Source: Flavobacteriaceae bacterium
Lineage (GTDB): Bacteria > Bacteroidota > Bacteroidia > Flavobacteriales > Flavobacteriaceae
Length of the DNA stretch: 64,000 bases
Reading direction: 5' to 3'
Assembly (NCBI GenBank): GCA_013003555.1
Contig: JABDIV010000013.1
Coordinates: 48,543 to 112,542 of the forward strand
Made by a program: the position numbers and the translations under genes. Under the pieces are notes generated by a model. The model saw only the letters and a list, made by a program, of their open reading frames with translations. It searched no databases and was not told the origin of the DNA. Position 1 is the stretch's first letter, and every line of letters starts with the position of its first letter. Positions 45,635 through 54,580 of the stretch are shown here, piece by piece.

Positions 45635-47128
45635 ATGTCAATACTAAAATCTTATCATTTCTTAATATCAGCCTTTTTAATTTGTTCTGGTTGTACTGAT
45701 GCACCAACAAATAAAACTGAACCCGTTACGGAGAGTAAACCCTCGCCCAATTTACAAACCATTAAAATGGTCTATACAACTGCTCACAATACAAACCTCA
45801 AATTAAGCCCTAATGATAGTATAAGGTTTGATATTGCGAAACAACCCTTAGAAACAGATGCGGCCATAATCGTTGATCCATCAAAAACATTTCAATCCCT
45901 GCTCGGTATTGGGGGCGCTTTAACAGATGCATCGGCTGAAACATTTTACAAGCTTTCTCCGGAAAATCAAAAACGTTTTCTTGAAGCCTATTACAGCGTA
46001 GAAAACGGTATAGGTTATTCCCTGGGCCGAACGACAATACATAGCTGTGATTTTTCAAATGGTAGTTATACCTATATCGACGAAGGTGATGCCGAATTAA
46101 AAACATTTAATATCGATCACGATCGTGAATATCGCATCCCATTCATAAAAAAAGCAATTGAAGCTGCCGGTGGAAGTTTGACTATGTATGTCAGTCCATG
46201 GAGCCCTCCTGCATTTATGAAGACCAATAATAATATGTTGCAAGGCGGAAGTTTAAAAACGGAATTTTATCAGCCATGGGCAAATTATTATGCGAAATTT
46301 ATAAAAGCCTATGAGGCTGAGGGAATTCCAATTTGGGGACTGACTATTCAAAACGAGCCGATGGCCGTCCAACGCTGGGAATCTTGTATATATACCGCAG
46401 AGGAAGAACGCGATTTCATAAAAAACAATCTTGGCCCTACACTTGAGCAAGAAGGTCTGGGCGATAAAAAGATTATCGTCTGGGATCATAATCGGGATCT
46501 TTTATACCAACGAGCCAGCGTTATTCTTAATGATCCTGATGCATCAAAATATGTATGGGGAACAGGATTTCACTGGTATGAGGATTGGAAAGACGGGATC
46601 CCAATGTTCGATGCGGTTAAGCTCGTTAATGAAGCTTATCCTGATAAAAAACTCATTTTTACGGAGGGCTGCAATGAAAGGTTTGACCTCGAACGCATTG
46701 AGACTGAAGATCCAAAATTAGCTGAGCGGTACGGTCGTTCGATGATTAATGATTTTAACAATGGAACAGTAGCATGGACTGACTGGAATATCCTTTTAGA
46801 TGAAACCGGTGGCCCTAATCATGTTGGTAATTTGTGCTTTGCTCCAATTCATTCGAATACGCCCTCACAGGATTTTTTCCTGACTAACAGCTACTATTAT
46901 ATCGGGCACTTCTCAAAATTCATTCGGCCGGGTGCAAAACGAATCATCAGTGCTTCAACCTCTAATGCATTGCTTACAACTGCATTTGTCAATGATGATG
47001 CGAGTCTGGCCATTATTGTCATGAATCAGAGTGAGAATCCGATTTCTTACAGTCTGACCCTGGGAACCCGGACGGCAGAATTAAAAAGTTTAGCTCATTC
47101 AATTCAAACGATTATCCTTAAAAATTAA
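45635..47128 (+). CDS. GH30 family glycoside hydrolase lipoprotein (probable beta-1,6-glucanase)
   Basis: A 497-residue protein with lipobox LICSGCTDAPTNK (Cys20). The GH30 (beta/alpha)8 domain has SLLGIGGALTDASAETFYKL and YSLGRTTIHSCDFS near the start, acid/base Glu241 in GLTIQNEPMAVQRWESC, and nucleophile Glu344 in LIFTEGCNERFD; a small beta domain closes the protein (SNALLTTAFVNDDASLAIIV). GH30 includes glucosylceramidases and beta-1,6-glucanases. In a beta-glucan locus with GH16 and GH17, removal of beta-1,6 branches of laminarin is the likely job. It is first in a tight seven-gene operon. Confidence 0.9.
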   Translation: MSILKSYHFLISAFLICSGCTDAPTNKTEPVTESKPSPNLQTIKMVYTTAHNTNLKLSPNDSIRFDIAKQPLETDAAIIVDPSKTFQSLLGIGGALTDASAETFYKLSPENQKRFLEAYYSVENGIGYSLGRTTIHSCDFSNGSYTYIDEGDAELKTFNIDHDREYRIPFIKKAIEAAGGSLTMYVSPWSPPAFMKTNNNMLQGGSLKTEFYQPWANYYAKFIKAYEAEGIPIWGLTIQNEPMAVQRWESCIYTAEEERDFIKNNLGPTLEQEGLGDKKIIVWDHNRDLLYQRASVILNDPDASKYVWGTGFHWYEDWKDGIPMFDAVKLVNEAYPDKKLIFTEGCNERFDLERIETEDPKLAERYGRSMINDFNNGTVAWTDWNILLDETGGPNHVGNLCFAPIHSNTPSQDFFLTNSYYYIGHFSKFIRPGAKRIISASTSNALLTTAFVNDDASLAIIVMNQSENPISYSLTLGTRTAELKSLAHSIQTIILKN

Positions 47129-47151
47129 AGCATTTTTTAAAATTCAGGTAT

Positions 47152-48693
47152 ATGGAACATCCAGACGGCAGTTTAAAAGTGAATAAGTCTTATACGGTAC
47201 TCATTAGTTTGATTGTCGCTTTAGGTGGATTTTTACTGGGTTTTGACAGCGCTGTGATTTCAGGCGCAGTTAAAGGAATAACAACCTATTTTGAAATGAC
47301 GGAGGTCATGCTGGGATTTGCAGTGGGATGTGTGATCTTCGGAGCCATGGCAGGCAACCTGCTTGCAGGCCCCATGAGTGAACGATTTGGACGAAAAAGT
47401 GTATTAATTGTCGTAGCCGCATTGTTCACTGTTTCAGCGAGCTGGTCGGCTCTGGCTACCGGTTACACCGAATTCATTATCGCCAGGATTATTGGCGGAG
47501 TCGGTATTGGAGGTGCCATATTGATAGCCCCGATATATATCGCAGAAATAGCACCCCCAAAGTTACGGGGGAGCCTCGTTTCCTTCAATCAATTGAATAT
47601 TGTAATCGGGATTTCAGTCGCCTATTTTTCCAATTATTTTTTAGTAAATATTGACGGTGAAAGCTGGCGCTGGATGCTGGGTGTTGAGGCAATTCCTGCA
47701 TTAATATATTTCCTTGCATTGTTTACCGTTCCACGTAGTCCGAGATGGCTAATCTTGAAATTGAATAAGATTGATCGTGCCCAATCAATTATGGCCAAAA
47801 TCGGTGGAGATCGTTATGCGGAAAATACGCTCGCTGAAATTCAGCAAGGCATCGAAAGCAAAAAATCGAAAGGACGGATATCAGACCTGTTTAAAAGCAA
47901 ATATGCAACTATCATGATCATCGCCCTTGGAATTGCATTCTTCCAGCAAATCACGGGAATAAATGCAATCTTTTACTATGCTCCTACCATCTTTGAACAG
48001 GCTGGTGGAAGTACCGACTCATCGTTTCTACAGGCTATTGTAGTTGGTCTGACAAATCTTGTCTTTACCCTGGTAGCTATTTGGCTTATCGACCGCTTAG
48101 GTCGAAAACCCCTATTACTTATCGGGACAACATGTATGACCATCGCTTTATTAATGGCCACTTTTGCCTTTAATAATGCGCGGTATGAATTCAGCCAGGA
48201 AAATATTAACAAGATTAGCAATCTGGATACTCAGAGCGCCCTGGCATCCCTGGAAGGCCAATCATTCGATGGTCAAAATGTGCTGTTCCAGACCATTCAA
48301 CCCAGGCTTTCCGAAGATCAGTTTCTGGATTTTAAACGTAATCAAATAACCAATTTTATTGAGATCAATGCAACCCTTGTTCTCATCGCGATATTATTAT
48401 ATGTAGCCTCTTTTGCAATATCACTGGGTCCGGTGATGTGGACATTATTTTCCGAAATATTTCCAAGCAAAATAAAGGGAATAGCAATATCGGTGGTCGG
48501 TTTTTTTAATTCATTGGTCAGTTTTTCTGTTACCCAGGTTTTTCCCTGGGAATTGTCAAATCTTGGGCCAACAACAACATTTGGGATTTACGCATTGCTT
48601 TCTTTATGCGCGGTGCTGTTTGTTTATAAATTTGTCATAGAGACAAAAGGTAAATCACTTGAAGAAGTAGAACAATTATTAATTCGGCATTAA
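47152..48693 (+). CDS. Sugar porter (SP) family MFS transporter
   Basis: A 513-residue inner-membrane carrier with 12 helices. SP-family signatures include GGFLLGFDSAVISGA in helix 1, GPMSERFGRKSVLI, RIIGGVGIGGAILIAPIYIAEIAP, PRSPRWLI after helix 6, FFQQITGINAIFYYAPTIFE in helix 7, LIDRLGRKPLLLIG, and the FVIETKGKSLEEVE ending. It has an enlarged helix 9-10 loop (about residues 345-400), rich in Ser/Gln/Asp. It resembles XylE/GLUT-type proton or facilitated hexose carriers, so glucose or a short glucan is likely. It starts 23 bp after GH30. Confidence 0.93.
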   Translation: MEHPDGSLKVNKSYTVLISLIVALGGFLLGFDSAVISGAVKGITTYFEMTEVMLGFAVGCVIFGAMAGNLLAGPMSERFGRKSVLIVVAALFTVSASWSALATGYTEFIIARIIGGVGIGGAILIAPIYIAEIAPPKLRGSLVSFNQLNIVIGISVAYFSNYFLVNIDGESWRWMLGVEAIPALIYFLALFTVPRSPRWLILKLNKIDRAQSIMAKIGGDRYAENTLAEIQQGIESKKSKGRISDLFKSKYATIMIIALGIAFFQQITGINAIFYYAPTIFEQAGGSTDSSFLQAIVVGLTNLVFTLVAIWLIDRLGRKPLLLIGTTCMTIALLMATFAFNNARYEFSQENINKISNLDTQSALASLEGQSFDGQNVLFQTIQPRLSEDQFLDFKRNQITNFIEINATLVLIAILLYVASFAISLGPVMWTLFSEIFPSKIKGIAISVVGFFNSLVSFSVTQVFPWELSNLGPTTTFGIYALLSLCAVLFVYKFVIETKGKSLEEVEQLLIRH

Positions 48694-48729
48694 AAAAATT
48701 AATCTTTGCCATTTTGCTTTTCATTCCAA

Positions 48730-51700
48730 ATGATAAAAAATAAAACAATGGGTCAAAATTCAATATACGTCGGTGATAAAAAAATACAGGTTGAAGAAAA
48801 ACAAGTTGATGGGAATCTCGTGAATTTTGATGGTGAGGTATATTATAAAATTTCCAATTGCGATTCTTTAAGATCATTTTTTATGAGCATTGTCAGTGAC
48901 TCTAACCACTGGATGTTTATATCGAGCAATGGTGGACTTACTGCCGGGAGAAAAGATTGCGACTCAGCATTATTTCCGTATTATACAGATGATAAGATTA
49001 CTGAATCGGCCGATGTTACAGGAAGTAAAACCATATTTCAAGTTTATCGGGGAGATAAAACCATTTTATGGGAGCCCTTTTCGAACCGATACGAAGGGAT
49101 TTATCAAATTACACGCAATCTGTATAAAAACACCTTTGGCAATAAGATTATATTCGAAGAAATCAACGATGATCTGGGTCTTACCTTTCAATACCAGTGG
49201 AATTCGAGCAATGAATTCGGATTTGTAAAAAAGTCTGCCCTGATTAATCATTCAGGTTCTGCAATGAACCTTGCTGTCTTGGACGGAATTCAGAATATAG
49301 TGCCTTATGGTATTGCGGCTGATTTTCAGAACTCAAAAAGTAATCTTATTGATGCCTACAAGAAAAACGAGCTACAGGCTGAAGTAGGCTTGGGAATCTA
49401 TGCTCTTAGTGCCATAATCGTCGATAAGGCCGAACCCAGTGAGGCACTTAAAGCTACTATAGCATGGTCTGTGGGAATGAAAAGTCCAAAATATTTGGTC
49501 TCCTCCCTTCAGTTAGATGCGTTTAGAAAAGGACTGCCAATCAAACAAGAAACCGATATTCGCGCCGAAAAAGGCGCCTATTTTGTCAATACCGAAATTA
49601 GTCTTGAGCATGACAAAAGCAAGCACTGGATGATTGTTGCCAATGTTAACCAATCCATTATTTCAATTAATTCGATTTCACAACAAATTAAGAAAGGGGT
49701 TGATCTTTCGTCACTTGTTCAAAAAAGTATTGATGAAGGCACTAAACAGCTTATACAATTAACAAGCGCAGCAGATGGCACCCAACTCACGGCTGATCGA
49801 TTAAGAAATATCAGGCATTTTTCTAACACGATGTTCAATATAATGCGTGGTGGAATTTTTGATAACAACTATCAAATTGAGAAAGCTGATTTTGTCAGTT
49901 ATCTGCGCAAGGCAAATAAAGATCTTTCAAATAAAAAGGAATCCATTCTCACGGCGCTGCCTGATAGTTTTAATCATCACTATTTAAGGACTATAATTGA
50001 GCAGGAGCAGGATCCGGATTTCAAACGTTTGGCCTTTGAATACCTGCCTTTAAAGTTCTCCAGAAGGCATGGGGATCCGAGCAGGCCCTGGAACCGATTT
50101 TCAATCAATACGACCAGCGAAATAGACGGATCGAAAATTCTGGACTATGAAGGTAACTGGCGTGATATTTTTCAAAACTGGGAAGCTCTTGCCCATGCGT
50201 ATCCCGAGTTTATTGATAGTATGATTTTTAAATTCGTAAATGCCTCTACATTCGATGGTTATAATCCATACCGGGTGACAAAAGATGGAATTGATTGGGA
50301 GACTATCGAAGAAGACGATCCCTGGTCTTATATCGGGTACTGGGGTGATCATCAGATCATTTACCTGTTGAAGTTCCTCGAATTCATCGAACTGCATTAT
50401 CCCGGAAAACTTGCAGATTATTATGATCAGGAGATTTTTGTTTATGCCAATGTTCCATATAAGATTAAACCCTACTCAGATCTTCTTAAAAACCCGAAAG
50501 ATACTATAGATTTTGACCATAGTTTAGATGAAGAGATCGATGAAAAACGAAAGGGAATCGGAGCCGATGGCGCCCTTTTGTGCATTGAGAAGCAAAGTAT
50601 TTATCACGTAACGTTAATCGAAAAATTATTAGCAACTGTTTTAGCAAAACTATCGAATTTCATTCCCGAAGGCGGCATTTGGATGAATACCCAAAGACCA
50701 GAATGGAATGACGCCAATAATGCCCTGGTGGGTAATGGGGTGTCGATGGTAACCCTCTGCTATCTCAGACGTTTTTTAGGTTTCTTCCTCAAGCAAATCA
50801 ATACAATTGAGCATAATTCTATTGAGGTTTCTTCTGAATTAGTTGAATTTTTTAAAGGTGTATTGCTAACCTTAGAAAGCCATAAGAACTTGCTTAATGG
50901 TGCACTAAATGATGAAGACAGGAAGACGATTCTCGATGGACTTGGAATAGCGGGAAGTGAGTATCGAACATTGATCTATACCAAAGGATTTTCTAATGAA
51001 AAAGAGCAAATCTCAAGAAGCGATTTGCTCAAATTTACCAAGGTTTGCCTTCAATATCTCGATCATAGTATTATTGCCAATAAGCGGCCAGACAATTTGT
51101 TTCATGCCTATAATCTTATGACGACTGATGGAGATTCAAGGGTTTCCATTTCCCGACTTTCAGTCATGTTGGAAGGACAAGTAGCGGTTTTGAGTTCCGG
51201 CTTAATTTCTGGAGAGGCTTCCCTTGAACTATTAAATGCTATGAAAGCAAGTCATCTTTTCAGGCCTGATCAATACAGTTACCTGCTTTATCCGGATAAA
51301 GAACTTCCCAGATTTGTGGAAAAGAATATCATCCCGGATGAAAGGGTTAAAGAATCCATGCTGTTGCAGCGACTTTTAAAGGATGCAAATACTCAAATCA
51401 TTGTAAAAGATGTGTTTGGAAAGCACCATTTTAACGGTAATTTCAACAATGCCGAAAGCCTTAAAACTGCCCTGGGAGAATTACCAGATGAGAGCTACCG
51501 TAGCTTAATCGATAAAGATTACGATCTAATCCTCGAAATATTTGAATCGATTTTCGATCATAAATCCTTTACTGGTAGATCGGGAACATTCTATGGATAT
51601 GAAGGCTTGGGCTCGATTTACTGGCATATGGTATCAAAACTGTTATTAGCTGTTCAGGAAAACTGTTTACTGTCAATCGAAAACAATGAAAATGCCATCA

Positions 51701-52221
51701 TAACCGGGAAACTAATGGAGCATTATTATGAAATCCTCGAAGGCATAGGTGTCCACAAATCGCCTGAGTTATACGGGGCTGTCCCGACAGACCCCTATTC
51801 TCATACCCCAGGAGGGAAGGGCGCCCAACAACCCGGAATGACCGGACAGGTAAAAGAAGATATCCTTAGTCGATTTGGTGAATTGGGTGTTATGGTTCAG
51901 GATGGATGTATTAATATCAAACCGAATCTTTTAAGAAGTGCCGAGTTCCTGAATGAAGCCAGCATTTTTACCTACACAGACATGAATCATGATATTAAAG
52001 AAATCACCTTAAAGGAACATTCTCTAGCGTTTACTTACTGTCAAGTTCCTTTCATTTACCAGTTTGATGACCGGGACAATTTAACCGTCCATATGAATGA
52101 TTCAGCCATTAAAGAATTCAGCGGTTTATCGCTCAATCGAGACATAAGTTCAAAGGTTTTTAGTCGATCGGGAGAAATAAATAAAATAGTTGTTTCAATC
52201 GAAAAACATCATGTTAATTAA
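48730..52221 (+). CDS. GH149-type beta-1,3-glucan phosphorylase (cytosolic)
   Basis: About 1163 residues without a signal peptide, hence cytosolic. The length, the domain pattern (N-terminal beta-sandwich of about 300 residues, long (alpha/alpha)6 barrel, C-terminal beta part) and phrases such as RNLYKNTFGNKIIFEEIND, KFSRRHGDPSRPWNRFSI, PWSYIGYWGDHQIIYLLKF, GGIWMNTQRPEWNDANNALV, YSHTPGGKGAQQPGMTGQVK and DILSRFGELGVMVQDGCI point to GH149, a GH94-related family that phosphorolyses beta-1,3-oligoglucans to glucose 1-phosphate. This comes from memory of the family, so GH94-like is the safe level. Starts at 48706, 48730 or 48748 are possible; the last has the best A-rich leader. Confidence 0.82.
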   Translation: MIKNKTMGQNSIYVGDKKIQVEEKQVDGNLVNFDGEVYYKISNCDSLRSFFMSIVSDSNHWMFISSNGGLTAGRKDCDSALFPYYTDDKITESADVTGSKTIFQVYRGDKTILWEPFSNRYEGIYQITRNLYKNTFGNKIIFEEINDDLGLTFQYQWNSSNEFGFVKKSALINHSGSAMNLAVLDGIQNIVPYGIAADFQNSKSNLIDAYKKNELQAEVGLGIYALSAIIVDKAEPSEALKATIAWSVGMKSPKYLVSSLQLDAFRKGLPIKQETDIRAEKGAYFVNTEISLEHDKSKHWMIVANVNQSIISINSISQQIKKGVDLSSLVQKSIDEGTKQLIQLTSAADGTQLTADRLRNIRHFSNTMFNIMRGGIFDNNYQIEKADFVSYLRKANKDLSNKKESILTALPDSFNHHYLRTIIEQEQDPDFKRLAFEYLPLKFSRRHGDPSRPWNRFSINTTSEIDGSKILDYEGNWRDIFQNWEALAHAYPEFIDSMIFKFVNASTFDGYNPYRVTKDGIDWETIEEDDPWSYIGYWGDHQIIYLLKFLEFIELHYPGKLADYYDQEIFVYANVPYKIKPYSDLLKNPKDTIDFDHSLDEEIDEKRKGIGADGALLCIEKQSIYHVTLIEKLLATVLAKLSNFIPEGGIWMNTQRPEWNDANNALVGNGVSMVTLCYLRRFLGFFLKQINTIEHNSIEVSSELVEFFKGVLLTLESHKNLLNGALNDEDRKTILDGLGIAGSEYRTLIYTKGFSNEKEQISRSDLLKFTKVCLQYLDHSIIANKRPDNLFHAYNLMTTDGDSRVSISRLSVMLEGQVAVLSSGLISGEASLELLNAMKASHLFRPDQYSYLLYPDKELPRFVEKNIIPDERVKESMLLQRLLKDANTQIIVKDVFGKHHFNGNFNNAESLKTALGELPDESYRSLIDKDYDLILEIFESIFDHKSFTGRSGTFYGYEGLGSIYWHMVSKLLLAVQENCLLSIENNENAIITGKLMEHYYEILEGIGVHKSPELYGAVPTDPYSHTPGGKGAQQPGMTGQVKEDILSRFGELGVMVQDGCINIKPNLLRSAEFLNEASIFTYTDMNHDIKEITLKEHSLAFTYCQVPFIYQFDDRDNLTVHMNDSAIKEFSGLSLNRDISSKVFSRSGEINKIVVSIEKHHVN

Positions 52222-53499
52222 ATGCATAGTAAAATGAATGCCGTCTTGAAAGTGATTATATGTTTGGCCTTTTCAGGTTTAATTATGGGGTGTTCCAATA
52301 CAGAAGAAAAAATGAATCGAACTGCTTCAGATATACTGGGAAATTCAAATTATTTAGCAATGTCATATGGTGGGTATAGATATGCCGACCATGATATTGA
52401 ACCCACATTAGATGAACTTAAGGAAGATATGAAACTCCTATCTGCTATAGGTATTAAAATTGTACGCACGTACAAAGTTCACCGTCCACAAGCCGCTAAC
52501 CTGTTACAAGCAATACATGAATTAAAAGAACAAGACCCTGGTTTTGAAATGTATGTCATGTTGGGAGCCTGGATCGACTGTAAAAACGCATGGACGGATA
52601 AAGAACCTGATCATAACATTGAAAGCGAAGCCAATGCTCCACAGATAGAAGAAACGGTTAGGCTCGCAAATCAATATCCGGATATCGTTAAGATCATTGC
52701 CGTGGGAAATGAAGCCATGGTAAAATGGGCAGCCAGCTATTATGTGCAGCCAGGTGTCATTTTAAAATGGGTGACCTATTTGCAGGAGTTAAAGAAGACA
52801 GGTGAACTCTCTAAAGACCTATGGATTACCAGTTCCGATAATTTTGCCTCCTGGGGCGGCGGCGGTAGTGAATATCATGTTGATGATTTAAATAAATTAA
52901 TAGAAGCCGTTGACTACATTTCTATGCATACCTATCCCATGCACGACACCCATTATAATCCGCAATTCTGGGGTGTCACTGAAAAAGAAGAAAGCTTATC
53001 CGATTCAGAAAAAATTGATGCCGCTATGTTGCGAGTGAAAGATTATGCCATATCGCAATATGAAAGTGTAGCTAACTATGTTAAAAGTATTGGCGTTGAC
53101 AAACCAATCCATATCGGTGAAACGGGGTGGGCAACAGCGTCAAACGACTTATTTGGTGCCGACGGATCAAGGGCATGTGATGAATATAAGTCCGGCCTGT
53201 ATTATAAACACACACGCGAATGGACGAACGAAAAAGGTATGTCTTGTTTCTATTTTGAGGCTTTTGATGAACCTTGGAAGGATGGGAAGAATCCAGGTGG
53301 TTCAGAAAACCATTTTGGGATTTTTAATGTTGACGGTAAGGCCAAATATGCGATATGGGAATTTGTAGACCAGGGCGTCTTTGACGGTCTATCCCGAAAT
53401 AACAACCCGATAACAAAAAGCTATGGGGGTGACTTACAGGCTTTAAAGGACCAGACAATGGTTCCACCCTTATCTAATGAAATTACAACTTCAAATTGA
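52222..53499 (+). CDS. GH17 family beta-1,3-glucanase-like lipoprotein
   Basis: A 425-residue lipoprotein (lipobox SGLIMGCSNTEEK). A GH17 TIM barrel is recognisable: YGGYRYADHDIEP and IKIVRTYKVHR at the start, acid/base Glu164 in IIAVGNEAMVKW, YISMHTYPM, and nucleophile Glu300 in PIHIGETGWATAS, then CFYFEAFDEPWK and ENHFGIFNVDGKAKYAIW near the end. GH17 acts on beta-1,3 or 1,3-1,4 glucans as endo-hydrolase or transglycosylase. The ATG abuts the GH149 stop (0 bp), so they are translationally coupled. Polar residues rather than an acidic run after Cys suggest the periplasmic side, which is an uncertain inference. Confidence 0.9.
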   Translation: MHSKMNAVLKVIICLAFSGLIMGCSNTEEKMNRTASDILGNSNYLAMSYGGYRYADHDIEPTLDELKEDMKLLSAIGIKIVRTYKVHRPQAANLLQAIHELKEQDPGFEMYVMLGAWIDCKNAWTDKEPDHNIESEANAPQIEETVRLANQYPDIVKIIAVGNEAMVKWAASYYVQPGVILKWVTYLQELKKTGELSKDLWITSSDNFASWGGGGSEYHVDDLNKLIEAVDYISMHTYPMHDTHYNPQFWGVTEKEESLSDSEKIDAAMLRVKDYAISQYESVANYVKSIGVDKPIHIGETGWATASNDLFGADGSRACDEYKSGLYYKHTREWTNEKGMSCFYFEAFDEPWKDGKNPGGSENHFGIFNVDGKAKYAIWEFVDQGVFDGLSRNNNPITKSYGGDLQALKDQTMVPPLSNEITTSN

Positions 53500-53511
53500 T
53501 TTAATTTAACT

Positions 53512-54537
53512 ATGAAATGTATTGCTTTTAATATTAAACAACTATTCAGTTTGCTCGTGCTTCTGAATTGTTTGTTTGTGTCGTGCTCAAATGATTCTTC
53601 AATCGATAGTGTAACCGTTAAAGATCGACAGGTCCTGGTTAATGGTAAGCCTTATTCTATAAAAGGTATTTGCTATCATCCGGTCCCAAAAGGCAGCGAT
53701 AAAAGGAATTTTGAAAATCTGGCAAATGACCTTGCTTTAATGACCGAAGCCGGTATCAATACCATACGCGTTTATGAACCTATCGATGATCGCGCGGTCC
53801 TGGATCAAATCGATAAGGCCGGAATGAAAGTGATCATTGGATTTGGATATGATCAAGGAGGTCATTTTGATATCCTTTCAGGTTCATTTATTGATTATGT
53901 CAATACATATAAAAACCATAATGCCATTCTATTTTGGGAATTAGGTAATGAGTTCAATTTTCATCCTGAATGGTTCGGAGACGATATACGTAATTGGTAC
54001 AATGCATTAAACATGGCAGCAGATAAGATTCATGATAATGACTCGCATCACCCTGTTGCTACAGCACATGGTGAATTACCTGATGCAATGGCGCTATCCC
54101 TTTCCCCGAACATTGATGTATGGGGGATGAATGTGTATCGCTGGGACGAGCCGGAAACGATATTTTCTGAGTGGTCCGAAATCAGTGACAAACCGATGTA
54201 CTTATCCGAAGCCGGAGCCGATAGTTATATGACCATTACTAAAGATGGGTATGAGCAAGGAGTGAATGAAAAGGCCCAGGCCGATGCGACCGCAAATATC
54301 CTTGATGGCATTTTTAATAATTCTGACATATGCTCGGGGGTTACCATATTCGCCTTTGTTGACGAACTCTGGAAGGCCGGCAATAATGACCAATTAAATC
54401 CCGGTGGCTGGGCTCCAAACAGCACCGGCGTTCCTTACGATGGCACTCCCAATGAAGAATACTGGGGACTCGTCGATATCGACAGAAATAAGAAAATGGC
54501 TTTTGAAATCGTCAAAAAAAAATACGCTGAATATTAA
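53512..54537 (+). CDS. Clan GH-A TIM-barrel glycoside hydrolase lipoprotein, family uncertain
   Basis: A 341-residue lipoprotein (lipobox CLFVSCSNDSS). The barrel begins VLVNGKPYSIKGICYHPV and AGINTIRVYEPIDDRAVLDQ. The putative acid/base Glu147 is in LFWELGNEFNFHPEW and the putative nucleophile Glu233 in PMYLSEAGADSYM, followed by FAFVDELWK and EYWGLVDIDRNKK. The sequence resembles the TIM barrel of GH2, GH5 and GH72 proteins; GH72 members are beta-1,3-glucanosyltransferases, which would suit this locus, but I cannot assign the family by eye. It lies 12 bp after a GH17 gene. Confidence 0.78.
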   Translation: MKCIAFNIKQLFSLLVLLNCLFVSCSNDSSIDSVTVKDRQVLVNGKPYSIKGICYHPVPKGSDKRNFENLANDLALMTEAGINTIRVYEPIDDRAVLDQIDKAGMKVIIGFGYDQGGHFDILSGSFIDYVNTYKNHNAILFWELGNEFNFHPEWFGDDIRNWYNALNMAADKIHDNDSHHPVATAHGELPDAMALSLSPNIDVWGMNVYRWDEPETIFSEWSEISDKPMYLSEAGADSYMTITKDGYEQGVNEKAQADATANILDGIFNNSDICSGVTIFAFVDELWKAGNNDQLNPGGWAPNSTGVPYDGTPNEEYWGLVDIDRNKKMAFEIVKKKYAEY

Positions 54538-54580
54538 TCCCCAGACTTTTTTAGGTATAAATCAATTTAAATAAAACACT

